Below are positions 17,075 through 24,938 of a DNA stretch of 64,000 nt, in pieces. Under the pieces are notes generated by a model. That model ran no database searches. It saw only the letters and a program-made list of their open reading frames with translations, and was not told where the DNA came from. How positions within the stretch are numbered: the stretch's first letter is position 1; every line of letters begins with the position of its first letter. The DNA comes from Actinomadura mexicana (lineage in GTDB: Bacteria > Actinomycetota > Actinomycetes > Streptosporangiales > Streptosporangiaceae): assembly GCF_900188105.1 (NCBI RefSeq), contig NZ_FZNP01000006.1, positions 248,001 through 312,000 on the forward strand. Reading direction: 5' to 3'. The translations under genes were made by a program, and so were the position numbers.

Positions 17075-18274
17075 TCATTCCGGTAGTCGCAGGGGGTTGA
17101 GCAGGTCGGCGAGGATCAGCAGCACCCCGAACCCCACCAGCAACAGGACGGCCAGATATGTCAACGGCATGAGCCGGGTCATGTCGACGGTGCCCGGATC
17201 CGGCCGCCCCCTGATCCGGTTGACGCCGGCCCGCGCCCGCTCGTAGGCGACGACCGCGAGGTGCCCGCCGTCCAGCGGGAGCAGGGGCAGTACGTTGAGC
17301 GCGCCGAGGAAGACGTTCACCGAGACGACGAGCGACAGGTAGAGGGCGAGCTTGTCGCGGGCGGAGCTCTGGGCGGAGAAGATCTGCCCGGACACCTCGG
17401 TCGCGCCGACCACGCTGCCGACCTGGCCGCCGGGCGTGCTCCCCCGCTCGGGCGAGAACAGCTTCGGGACGGCGGCGGGGAGGTCCGCCGCCACCTGCCC
17501 GATGCCGGCGACGGTGCGGCCGATGCCCCGCCCGGCGAACACGGCCGCGTTGAGCGGCCCGGTCCGCTCGTACCCGGCGCCGACCACCTTCGCCGACATG
17601 CCGACGAACGGCCGCCCGTCCACGTCCGCGAGCGTGATCGGCAGCGACACCGGCTCCGGCGCCCCCGGCCGCACGACCACCGCCGTCACCGTCCGGCCCG
17701 GCTTCGCCGCGTCGATCGCCCTGGTGAGCCCGGTCCAGTCCGAGACCGGGGTGCCGTTGAACGAGACGACGCGGTCGCCCGCGCGCAGCCCCGCCCGGGC
17801 GGCGGGGGACGCGGGCCGGTCCCCGCCGCAGCCGCTGGACATCGAGGCGGGCACGCAGGTCGTGATCTCCTCGACCGTGCTGGTCACCGTGCCGGACTCC
17901 CGCACGCCGATCGTCATGGCCATCCCCATGAGGAGCAGGAACGCGAACACGAGGTTGGCGGCCACCCCGGCGACGATGACGACCGCGCGGCGGCCGGCGG
18001 GCTGCCGGTAGAACGCGCGCGGCCGGTCGGCCGCGGGGATCTCCTCCAGCGGCGTGTAACCGACGATCTTGACGAAGCCGCCCAGCGGGATCGCCTTGAC
18101 GCCGTACTCGGTCTCGCCCCGGCGGGTGGACCACAGGGTCGGGCCGAACCCCACGAAGTACTGGGTGGCCTTCATCCCGAACCGCTTGGCGGTGAGCAGG
18201 TGCCCGCCTTCATGGAGCATCACCGAGACCAGCAGTGCCACCACGAACGCCAACGCGCCGAGGAAGAAGGCCAT
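17075..18274 (-). CDS. rseP: Site-2 (RseP/Rip1) intramembrane metalloprotease
   Basis: 399 residues. The first membrane helix holds the zinc motif LHEGGHLL (HExxH) near residues 21-28. Helix two (VVIVAGVAANLVFAFLLL) carries the NxxxxF-type segment. A PDZ domain covers about 145-230 (AGLRAGDRVVSFNGTPV). LPLLPLDGGHL near 329 holds the third zinc ligand in the LDG motif, with two more helices to the C-terminus. It cleaves membrane-bound anti-sigma factors or signal remnants within the membrane; Rip1 is the mycobacterial homologue, and the order dxr-rip1-gcpE is the same there. ATG 18274 follows GGAGGG. Confidence 0.94.
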   Translation of the reverse strand: MAFFLGALAFVVALLVSVMLHEGGHLLTAKRFGMKATQYFVGFGPTLWSTRRGETEYGVKAIPLGGFVKIVGYTPLEEIPAADRPRAFYRQPAGRRAVVIVAGVAANLVFAFLLLMGMAMTIGVRESGTVTSTVEEITTCVPASMSSGCGGDRPASPAARAGLRAGDRVVSFNGTPVSDWTGLTRAIDAAKPGRTVTAVVVRPGAPEPVSLPITLADVDGRPFVGMSAKVVGAGYERTGPLNAAVFAGRGIGRTVAGIGQVAADLPAAVPKLFSPERGSTPGGQVGSVVGATEVSGQIFSAQSSARDKLALYLSLVVSVNVFLGALNVLPLLPLDGGHLAVVAYERARAGVNRIRGRPDPGTVDMTRLMPLTYLAVLLLVGFGVLLILADLLNPLRLPE

Positions 18275-18313
18275 CGGGTCCCTCCGGGAGTCCTCCCGAG
18301 GCGGATCCCCGGG

Positions 18314-19552
18314 TCAGGCGGTTGCGGTCAGCTCCCTGGCCCTGGTCCGCGCCCAGGTGTCGGCCGCGAGGACGTCGTCGAGCGTCAGGCCTCCGGTGGT
18401 GCCCGAACCGTGCTCCTCCATTACCCGCGCGACAGTGTCTACTATCCCGAGGAACGGGAGCCGTTCCGCGCGGAAGGCGTCCACGCACTCCTCGTTCGCG
18501 GCGTTGTAGACGGCGGGGACCGTCCCGCCCAGCTCACCGGCGCGGCGCGCCAGCGCGACCGCGGGGAACGCCTCGTCGTCCAGGGGGAACAGCTCCCAGG
18601 TGTGCGCCCTGGTCCAGTCGACGCCGGGCGCGGCGTCCGGCACCCGGTCGGGCCAGTCGATGCCGAGCGCGATCGGCAGCCGCATGTCGGGCGGGCTCGC
18701 CTGCGCCAGCGTGGAGCCGTCGGTGAACTCGACCATCGAGTGGATGAACGACTGCGGGTGCACCATGACCTCGATGCGGTCCATCGGGACGTCGAAGAGC
18801 AGGTGAGCCTCGATGACCTCCAGGCCCTTGTTGACCAGCGTCGCGGAGTTGATCGTGATGACCGGCCCCATGTCCCAGGTCGGGTGGTTCAGCGCCTGCT
18901 CGGGGGTGACGTCCGCCAGCTCGTCGCGGCCGCGCCCCCGGAAGGGCCCGCCGCTCGCGGTGAGCACGAGCCGCCGGACCTCCTCGGCCCGCCCGCCGCG
19001 CAGGCACTGGGCGAGTGCCGAGTGCTCGGAGTCGACGGGGACGATCTGCCCCGGGCGCGCCCGCTCCTTGACGAGGGGGCCTCCGACGATGAGCGACTCC
19101 TTGTTGGCGAGGGCGAGCGTGCGCCCCGCGTCCAGCGCGGCCAGCGTCGAGGCGAGGCCGAGGGCGCCGGTCACCCCGTTCAGCACCACCTCGCACGGCC
19201 AGGCGGCGACCTCGGCGACCGCGTCCGGTCCGGCCACGATCTTGGGGATGGGGTAGTGCCCGGAGGAGTAGCCGCGCCGCTTGGCCTCGGCGTAGAAGGC
19301 GAGCTGGAGCTCCTGCGCGGCGGACGCCCGGGCCACCGCGACGACCTCGGGACGGAACTCCAGCGCCTGCTCGGCCAGCAGGTCCACCCGCCCGCCGCCG
19401 GCCGCCAGCCCCCTCACCCGGAACCGGCCGGGGTTGCGGCGGATCACGTCCAGTGCCTGAGTGCCGATGGAACCGGTGGAGCCGAGGACGACCAGCTCGC
19501 GGGCGGCCCCGTCGGGGCTTGAAGGAGACGTCACGCGTCCATTGTCGGGCAT
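18314..19552 (-). CDS. dxr: 1-deoxy-D-xylulose-5-phosphate reductoisomerase
   Basis: 412 residues. It converts DXP to MEP with NADPH, the first committed MEP-pathway step. The NADPH loop LGSTGSIGTQALDVI is near residues 28-42. ALANKESLIVGG, the metal/substrate segment VDSEHSALAQCL and LTASGGPFRG are all intact, as is the C-terminal helical domain ending at VYNAANEECVDAF and beyond. ATG 19552 is used; a GTG 18 bases downstream is an alternative, and the first ~20 residues are not conserved. It heads the operon with rseP (39-base gap) and ispG. Confidence 0.96.
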   Translation of the reverse strand: MPDNGRVTSPSSPDGAARELVVLGSTGSIGTQALDVIRRNPGRFRVRGLAAGGGRVDLLAEQALEFRPEVVAVARASAAQELQLAFYAEAKRRGYSSGHYPIPKIVAGPDAVAEVAAWPCEVVLNGVTGALGLASTLAALDAGRTLALANKESLIVGGPLVKERARPGQIVPVDSEHSALAQCLRGGRAEEVRRLVLTASGGPFRGRGRDELADVTPEQALNHPTWDMGPVITINSATLVNKGLEVIEAHLLFDVPMDRIEVMVHPQSFIHSMVEFTDGSTLAQASPPDMRLPIALGIDWPDRVPDAAPGVDWTRAHTWELFPLDDEAFPAVALARRAGELGGTVPAVYNAANEECVDAFRAERLPFLGIVDTVARVMEEHGSGTTGGLTLDDVLAADTWARTRARELTATA

Positions 19553-19616
19553 CGGCCGCCCCGGGATCGAGCGGACGCCGTCCGCGCCCCCCGTCGCCTC
19601 GGCCCGGCCCTGCGTG

Positions 19617-19994
19617 TCAGCGCTCGCCCCCGTCGTAGGCGCTCCGCGCCCGCTCGACCTTCTCCAGGTTCTCGGCGGCCCACTCCGCGAGCGTCGCGAA
19701 CAGCGGCGCGAGGCTGCGGCCCAGCTCGCTGATCTCGTACTCGACGCGCGGCGGCACCTCCGGATGGTAGGTGCGGACCACGAGCCCGTCGCGCTCCATC
19801 TGGCGCAGGCGCTGGGTCAGCACCTTCGGCGTGATCGTGGTGATACGGCGCTGCAGCTCCACGAAGCGCAGCCGCCCGTACTCGTGCAGCGTCCAGAGGA
19901 TCGGGGTCGTCCAGCGGCTGAACACGATGTCGACCACCGGGGCGATCGGGCAGGCCAGCTCGGGGTCGAGCGCCTCCTCGGTTCTGGCGGTCAT
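19617..19994 (-). CDS. HxlR-family winged-helix regulator
   Basis: 125 residues. I choose ATG 19994 because GGGAGG lies 5 bases upstream; an upstream GTG at 20015 is in frame but has no good site. The HxlR fold is clear: CPIAPVVDIVFSRWTTPILWTL with the family Cys near the N-terminus, then RFVELQRRITTITPKVLTQRLRQME as the recognition region, and VEYEISELGRSLAPLF. These are dimeric repressors or activators, often responding to electrophiles through the Cys and acting on a divergent oxidoreductase gene. Exactly such a gene starts at 20119. Confidence 0.9.
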   Translation of the reverse strand: MTARTEEALDPELACPIAPVVDIVFSRWTTPILWTLHEYGRLRFVELQRRITTITPKVLTQRLRQMERDGLVVRTYHPEVPPRVEYEISELGRSLAPLFATLAEWAAENLEKVERARSAYDGGER

Positions 19995-20118
19995 CACGGC
20001 CTCCCGGGTAGTCACTTTCTTCTAGGTACCTACTATACCCAGGATGCTAGCTTCACCGAGTCGCACCGCGACGGCACCGCCCCCGGGCGGTGTCAGTGCA
20101 GCTCAGAGGGAGAAAGCA
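19995..20118. promoter_or_regulatory. Divergent promoter/operator of the HxlR-SDR pair
   Basis: The gap contains the 10-base palindrome TAGGTACCTA (20023-20032), followed at once by TACTAT (20031-20036), a fair -10 on the plus strand. HxlR proteins bind short palindromes with GTAC-type cores, so this is the best operator candidate. No other symmetrical element is seen in the gap. Confidence 0.5.
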
Positions 20119-20967
20119 ATGATCGTTGTCATGGGCGCCACGGGGAACGTCGGGCGGCCGCTCGTGCGGACGCTGGCCGAGGCGGGGGAGCGGGTGACGG
20201 CGGTGTCGCGCACCGACCCCGGCGACCTGCCCGCAGGCGTCGCCCACCGCGCGGCCGACCTCGCCGAGCCGGAGACGCTCCGGCCCGTCCTGGAGGGGGC
20301 GGACGCGCTCTTCCTGCTCGTCGCCGGGCACCTGCTCGGCTCGCCCGAGGACCTGGACCCGCGCGCCGTCCTGGACGTGGTGAGGTCCGCCGGCGTGGAG
20401 CGGGTCGTGCTGATGTCCTCGCAGGGCGCCGGCACGCGCCCGACGGCGCACAGCCACAGCCACCTCCGGGCGTTCGAGGACGCCGTCCGGGAGGCGGGGG
20501 TCGGCTGGACGATCCTGCGGCCGGGCGGCTTCGACAGCAACGCGTTCGCGTGGGCGGAGCCGGTCCGCGCCCACCGGGCGGTCGCCGCGCCGTTCGCCGA
20601 CGTCGCGCTGCCGTTCGTCCACCCGTCCGACATCGCCGAGGTCGCGGCCGCGGTCCTGCGGAAGAGCGGGCACGAGGACCGCGTCTACGAGCTCACCGGG
20701 CCCGCCCCGGTCTCGCCGCGGGAGCGGGCGCGGACGATTGGCGACGCGCTGGGCGAACCGGTGGCGTTCGCCGAGCAGACCCGGGAGGAGGCTCGGGCGC
20801 AGATGGTGGCGTTCATGCCCGCGCCGGTCGTCGACGGCACCCTCGACATCCTCGGCGAGCCGACCGGGGCCGAACGCCGCGTCAGCCCCGACGTGGAGAA
20901 GGTCCTCGGGCGCCCGGCGCGGTCCTTCGCGCGGTGGGCCGAGGAGAACCTCGCGGCCTTCCGCTGA
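20119..20967 (+). CDS. NAD(P)-binding SDR/NmrA-type oxidoreductase
   Basis: 282 residues. ATG 20119 follows GAGGGAG. The N-terminal Rossmann motif GATGNVGRPLVRTL (residues 6-19) is of the atypical-SDR (NmrA/QOR2) type. VAHRAADLAEPETL, VVLMSSQGAG near 97-106 and ILRPGGFDSNAF near 137 are family landmarks. The classic YxxxK pair is absent, as usual in this subgroup. It may reduce quinones or act as a redox sensor. The gene is divergent from, and likely controlled by, the HxlR gene at 19617. It converges on the histidine kinase with 2 bases between stops. Confidence 0.88.
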   Translation: MIVVMGATGNVGRPLVRTLAEAGERVTAVSRTDPGDLPAGVAHRAADLAEPETLRPVLEGADALFLLVAGHLLGSPEDLDPRAVLDVVRSAGVERVVLMSSQGAGTRPTAHSHSHLRAFEDAVREAGVGWTILRPGGFDSNAFAWAEPVRAHRAVAAPFADVALPFVHPSDIAEVAAAVLRKSGHEDRVYELTGPAPVSPRERARTIGDALGEPVAFAEQTREEARAQMVAFMPAPVVDGTLDILGEPTGAERRVSPDVEKVLGRPARSFARWAEENLAAFR

Positions 20968-20969
20968 AG

Positions 20970-22020
20970 TCAGCGGGCGAGCGGGAGCCGGAGCACGAGG
21001 CGGGCGCCGTAGGAGCCGTCGGCGACCCGCAGGGTCCCGCCGTGGGCGACGGCGATCTCCCGCGCGATCGAAAGGCCGAGGCCGCTGCCGCCCTTGTCGC
21101 GGCTGCGGGCCGGGTCCAGGCGGGTGAAGCGCTCGAAGACGCGGTCCCGGTCGGCGGACGGGATGCCGGGGCCGTCGTCGTGCACCTCGACGACCGCCCC
21201 GTCGCCGTCCGCGCGCGCCTCGACCTCGATGTGCGCGGCGGCGTAGCGCTCGGCGTTGGCGAGCAGGTTGCCCACCGCGTGGCCGAGCCGCTGCCGGTCG
21301 CCGCCCACGACGAGGCCCGGCTCGACCTTCACCACCATCGGGACCGGCGGGGTGCGCAGCGCGGCCTCCGCCTCCACCAGCACCCCCAGGTCGATGGGCT
21401 CGCGGGCGGGAATGTCGCCGGAGTCGATGCGGGCGAGGACGAAGAGGTCCTCGACGATCCGGTGCAGCCGGTCGATGTCGGCCAGCGAGTGGCGCAGGGT
21501 GTCCACGGCGTCGCCGTCGTCGGGGGCCGCGAGGGCCAGCTCGATGCGGGTGCGCAGCCCGGTGATCGGCGTGCGCAGCTCGTGCGAGGCGTCGGAGATG
21601 AACGCGCGCCGCTGCATCAACGCGCCCTCCAGCCGGGCGAGCAACCCGTTGACGCGCTCGGCCAGCCGCTCCGCCTCGCCGCCCGCGGCCGGGACGGTGA
21701 CGCGGCCGGCCCCGTGCTCCTCGGCGAGCTCCTCCATCTCCCGCCGGAGCCGTTCCACCGGTCGCAGCGACACGCGCGCGGAGTGCGCCGCCCCCCCACC
21801 GGGCCGACGCGGCGGCCACCGCCGCGAGCACGGCCATGACGGCCGCGAGCACCCCGGGGCGGCCCACGCCGGCGAGCAGGTACAGGACCATGGCCGCCGC
21901 GGCCACCGCGGCCACCATCAGGGAGCCGAGTGCGGTGACCGTCGCCGACGTCGCACGCGCCCGCCGGGGGCGGGGCGTGTGCGGCCGGACGCGCCGATGT
22001 ACGACGTTTCTGGCCGACAT
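20970..22020 (-). pseudogene. Sensor histidine kinase split by a +1 G in a G7 run
   Basis: Read from ATG 22020 the N-terminus gives two membrane helices (about 30-80: GSLMVAAVAAAAMVLYLLAG and PGVLAAVMAVLAAVAAAS) and then runs into the wrong frame. From 21773 downward another frame gives the rest: a HAMP-like linker, H-box FISDASHELRTPITGL, N-box GNLLANAERYA, GPGIPSADRDRVFERF and SGLGLSIAREIAVAHGG. The frames join if one G is removed from the C7 run at 21791-21797 (G7 on the coding strand). With that repair the protein has about 349 residues and no real extracellular sensor. No response regulator is adjacent. The run may be a sequencing error, a true mutation or a slippage switch. Confidence 0.75.
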
Positions 22021-22236
22021 GCCTCCTTTGTACGCAAGCGCATCCCAAAAGAGGGCAAAGTCCCCAGCCCGTGACCGCATAGCCTGGCCAGGGCGGCTCT
22101 GGCCAGGCCGGCTCCCGAGGCGCCCGCGCCGTGCATACCCGGCCCGCATACCCCGACGCTTCCCGTGCTGCGGGGCGACACGGGAGGCTTTGCCGCCCTT
22201 TTCACCTTCCGTAGCGGCAACTACACGCTTCCCCAC

Positions 22237-22243
22237 TTATAAA
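22237..22243 (+). promoter_or_regulatory. Candidate -10 box TTATAAA upstream of the small zinc-finger gene
   Basis: TTATAAA stands out in the GC-rich gap between the histidine kinase and the gene at 22283. AAAGGAGG follows directly. No strong -35 is seen. Because TTATAA is symmetrical it could serve either strand. Confidence 0.35.
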
Positions 22244-22282
22244 GGAGGACGTGAAGGCGACTCCCACCGGGGGGATGGAGAC

Positions 22283-22582
22283 ATGGGCCAGACGGGCGAG
22301 CCGGTCGTCGACCCGCGAGGGTTGAGCACGGCTCAGCGCCTGGGCGACGCGTGCGTCGTCTGCCGCAAGAGATGGCCCCGGCCGCGCGTCCGCGTCGGCC
22401 GCCTGCCGGACTCGTCCGGGGTGTTCGCGTGCGACGACTGCGCACCCGCCCCGCCGGTACCCCGCGCACGGCGGGGCCCCCGGGAGCCGCTCACGGGCGC
22501 CGGACCGGCGGTGGGGGAGCCGCCGCCGGCGCGGACGGCGGCGGGCGCCGCCGTCATGGAGGTCTCTCCAGGGAGAGGGTGA
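22283..22582 (+). CDS. Small four-cysteine (zinc-binding-like) protein
   Basis: 99 residues from ATG 22283, with GGAG upstream. Near residues 24-27 is CVVC and near 50-53 CDDC; the two CxxC knuckles are separated by RKRWPRPRVRVGRLPDSS-like basic sequence. This is the spacing of a small treble-clef or zinc-ribbon fold. The remaining half is Pro/Ala/Gly-rich and probably disordered. No family name is evident to me. A GTG preceded by AAAGGAGG at 22251 opens a 24-codon reading frame overlapping this start in another frame; its ribosome spacing is only 2 bases, so I do not call it. Confidence 0.6.
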   Translation: MGQTGEPVVDPRGLSTAQRLGDACVVCRKRWPRPRVRVGRLPDSSGVFACDDCAPAPPVPRARRGPREPLTGAGPAVGEPPPARTAAGAAVMEVSPGRG

Positions 22583-22675
22583 CCCGGGCGTTTCGGGGGG
22601 AAGCCCGGGTCCACCCGTCAGGCGCGCCCGGCTGGGGGCGGTCGGGCGCGCCGGAGAGACCCTTCACGCGGGGCC

Positions 22676-23881
22676 TCAGGCCTTGGTGGCCTGGATCCAG
22701 GTCCGCGTCCACTCGGCGTAGTCGGTGCAGTCCTTCTTGCCCGACCCGCCGCCGCACGCCTTCGACGGCGCGTGCGCGAAGACGATCTTGTTGAGGTAGC
22801 CGCGGTCACCGACGTGGTAGGCGGCGCAGAAGCCGGTCTTGAGACGGTCGCCCGAGCACGCCTGCGGGTTGGCGGGCGCGACCCCCGTCCACTCGGCGAC
22901 CTGCTGCTGGACGTCCGGCGAGGCCGTCCACTGGAGCCACTGGTACATGCAGTTGGGATGCTGGACGCGGGCGCCGATCATCCACGCGTCCATCCACCCG
23001 GTCGCGCCCTCGGCCGGGATGACGCCCTGGACGGGCCGCGCCGCGCGGTTCAGCACGTCCGCGTGGTAGGGCCATGCCTGGCCGAGCACGGCCCGGCCCC
23101 CGGCGAAGGCGCTGACGGCGTCTGCCGGAAGGTCCCAGTACTCCCCCACGTACGGACGCTGCCGGGCCAGGACCCGCCCGGCGGCGGCGAGCTGCGCCGG
23201 CGTCAGCGAGTAGGGGTCGCGGATCTTGAGCTTGCGCTGCCGGCCCCCGAGGTAGAGCGCGGCCTCGGCGATCGCCAGCGGACTGTCCCGCATGACGATC
23301 TTCCCGGTGTAGCGGCGGGCCTGGCCGGGGTCGAACAGCGCGGCCCAGCTCGCCGGCGGCGGGACGGCCCGGGTGTCGTACATCAGCAGGTTGGAGCCCC
23401 ACACGTACGGCAGGCCGTAGTGCTTGCCGTCCCGTTCCAGGAGCTTGCGCAGCTTCGGTTCGAGCTTCTTGTAGCCGTCCACGAGGTCGGGGTTGATCGG
23501 GACGACCTGGTCCTCCTCGACCAGCCGCCCGGCGACCTCCGGCGGCGCGGCGACGCCGTCGTAGCGGCGGTCCCTGTCGCGCATGAGGCCGGCCATCTCC
23601 TCGGGCGTCTTGACGACCTTCATGCCGATCTTGCAGCCGGTGCGCTCCTGGAAGGGCGTGACCCAGTCCACGCGCGGATCGGTGCCGCCGCTCTCCACCG
23701 AGCCGGGCAGCGTGAGGAGGTTCAGCGCCCCCTCGCCGGGGCCGAGGGTGCTCACCACCTTGGCGACGCCCACGGGCCTGTCGTCCCCGCCGCTGCACGC
23801 GCCCAGCGCCGCGGCGCCGAGCGCCGCGGCCGCCGCCAGGGCCGTCGCCGCCTTGACCCGTGCCGTGGCCCTGCGCCGCAT
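22676..23881 (-). CDS. Orphan ABC-type extracellular binding lipoprotein (PotD/Fe-like class)
   Basis: 401 residues from ATG 23881, after GGGAGC. The lipoprotein signal peptide ends in LGAAALGACSGG, with lipid Cys about 26. The mature protein is a cluster D binding protein: LNLLTLPGSVESG, VDWVTPFQERTGCKIGMKVVKT, YDGVAAPPEV, GLPYVWGSNLLMYDTR and the GWMDAWMIGARVQHPNCMYQWLQW hinge region. Six Cys in the mature part, including the end segment with CGGGSGKKDC, suggest disulfides. It resembles polyamine-type binding proteins, but no permease or ATPase is adjacent. It may feed the transporter at 46.9-51.0 kb or act as a sensor; both are guesses. Confidence 0.85.
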   Translation of the reverse strand: MRRRATARVKAATALAAAAALGAAALGACSGGDDRPVGVAKVVSTLGPGEGALNLLTLPGSVESGGTDPRVDWVTPFQERTGCKIGMKVVKTPEEMAGLMRDRDRRYDGVAAPPEVAGRLVEEDQVVPINPDLVDGYKKLEPKLRKLLERDGKHYGLPYVWGSNLLMYDTRAVPPPASWAALFDPGQARRYTGKIVMRDSPLAIAEAALYLGGRQRKLKIRDPYSLTPAQLAAAGRVLARQRPYVGEYWDLPADAVSAFAGGRAVLGQAWPYHADVLNRAARPVQGVIPAEGATGWMDAWMIGARVQHPNCMYQWLQWTASPDVQQQVAEWTGVAPANPQACSGDRLKTGFCAAYHVGDRGYLNKIVFAHAPSKACGGGSGKKDCTDYAEWTRTWIQATKA

Positions 23882-24348
23882 GTCGCTCCCGATCCGTGCC
23901 AGGGCCCTCCCCCTCGTGAACGGGCCCGTCGGCGCAGCGTAGCGTCTCCGCGCCGGCCGGACGCGCGGACCCCGCCCGCGGACGGCGGGCGCCGGTCGCC
24001 TCCGGGCACCATTGCGCGGTTCACGGCGGACGCCGGCGATGTGATCGCCGGTTTCGCGGAACTTTCCCGCCGTCCCGGGGTCGCCGCGACCGGAATTACC
24101 GATGATCGCGACTCGTCCGTTTCCCGGCGGCCTTTCCCACAAGTGACGGCACCATGACCATTACCGCGCTCATTGAAGCGGATTTCGACCGAGCCGCTGG
24201 AGGGGAGGCCGCCGGGGCCCCGGAAGGACGGTGGGTGCCGGCGTCCGCGCCATACACGGAGGTTGCTGGAGAGGATATGGCGCGGGCTGGCGTCCTGCCC
24301 GGGGCCGCGGCGGCACCGGTGGGCGTGGCGGGGGTGGGGAACAGCGGA
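23882..24348. other. Non-coding stretch between binding lipoprotein and small protein gene
   Basis: 467 bases. The end near 23882 must contain the promoter of the binding-protein gene. A slightly AT-richer part lies around 24120-24180 (CATGACCATTACC). An 80-codon reading frame at 24154-24396 lacks a ribosome site and its composition does not look coded, so I call no gene here. No hairpin or repeat of note. Confidence 0.5.
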
Positions 24349-24714
24349 TCACCGTGCGGTGCCGCCCGGCCACGCGATCACCGGTACCCGGCCTGACGGC
24401 GGCGGTGTGACGCCCTCGAGACGAAGGAGGTTCGAGGGACGCCGCACGTCCTGCCGGGTGTCGCGGGACGGCCGGCAGCGGCCGCCCGGAGGCGCCGGCC
24501 CGCCGGCCGGGCGCCGCGCCGGCGCGGCGCCCGAGACCACCTCGATCCGCGCGATGAGGCGCTGCGGAGTGTCGGCCTCGAGGAAGTCCCCGACGTCGCG
24601 GTCCTTGGGCGGCAGCGCCCACCAATGGCCGGTGAACAGCCCGAACCAAATGGTCCAGCCCGGGAATCGCCTTCCGAGCGCGTCCACTTCGGCGGCGTGG
24701 TCGCCTGCGGTCAT
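24349..24714 (-). CDS. Small conserved actinobacterial protein, WTIWFG/HWWALPP type
   Basis: 121 residues from ATG 24714; the frame is open upstream but the conserved part begins here. The first 65 residues contain FPGWTIWFGLFTGHWWALPP, a tryptophan-rich beta-hairpin, then FLEADTPQRLIARIE. This is a recurrent short protein in Streptomyces and Actinomadura, commonly near XRE/DUF397 pairs, with no known activity. The C-terminal 50 residues are Pro/Arg-rich and may be disordered or reflect a late stop. No HTH partner is beside it here. Its promoter is likely the AT-rich patch at 24780-24830. Confidence 0.55.
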   Translation of the reverse strand: MTAGDHAAEVDALGRRFPGWTIWFGLFTGHWWALPPKDRDVGDFLEADTPQRLIARIEVVSGAAPARRPAGGPAPPGGRCRPSRDTRQDVRRPSNLLRLEGVTPPPSGRVPVIAWPGGTAR

Positions 24715-24779
24715 AGCGCGGCTCTCCTGCACATCCGGCTCCACCGGCCCGCGGTCCGACGGCCACGGGCTTCTGACTG

Positions 24780-24830
24780 CCGACCCTGACTTTTTAATTC
24801 GCCTCATTTAAGGGAGACAGTCAGATTGTG
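24780..24830 (-). promoter_or_regulatory. AT-rich patch upstream of the small WTIWFG gene
   Basis: The patch includes CTGACTTTTTAATTCGCC and ATTTAAGGGAGACAGTCAG. CTGACT and AGTCAG form a 6-base inverted repeat 30 bases apart. It is clearly less GC-rich than its surroundings and 65-115 bases upstream of the gene start, so a promoter is likely, though hexamers are not convincing. Confidence 0.3.
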
Positions 24831-24938
24831 TCGCCGGACACAGACCCCGTCAATGGGGTGGAGCCATTATTCACCCGACCGAGCCGGACGAAAATTGACA
24901 ACGGAAAAACGCACTCGGTAGGTAATTCTCGCGGGTCC

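Noticed and set aside
22251..22325. A 24-codon frame after AAAGGAGG
   Set aside because: The ribosome site is only two bases from the GTG and the frame overlaps the start of a better gene; kept as a finding only.
24154..24396. An 80-codon plus-strand frame beginning MTITALIEADF
   Set aside because: No ribosome site, Ala/Gly-rich continuation and overlap with the end of the better supported minus-strand gene.
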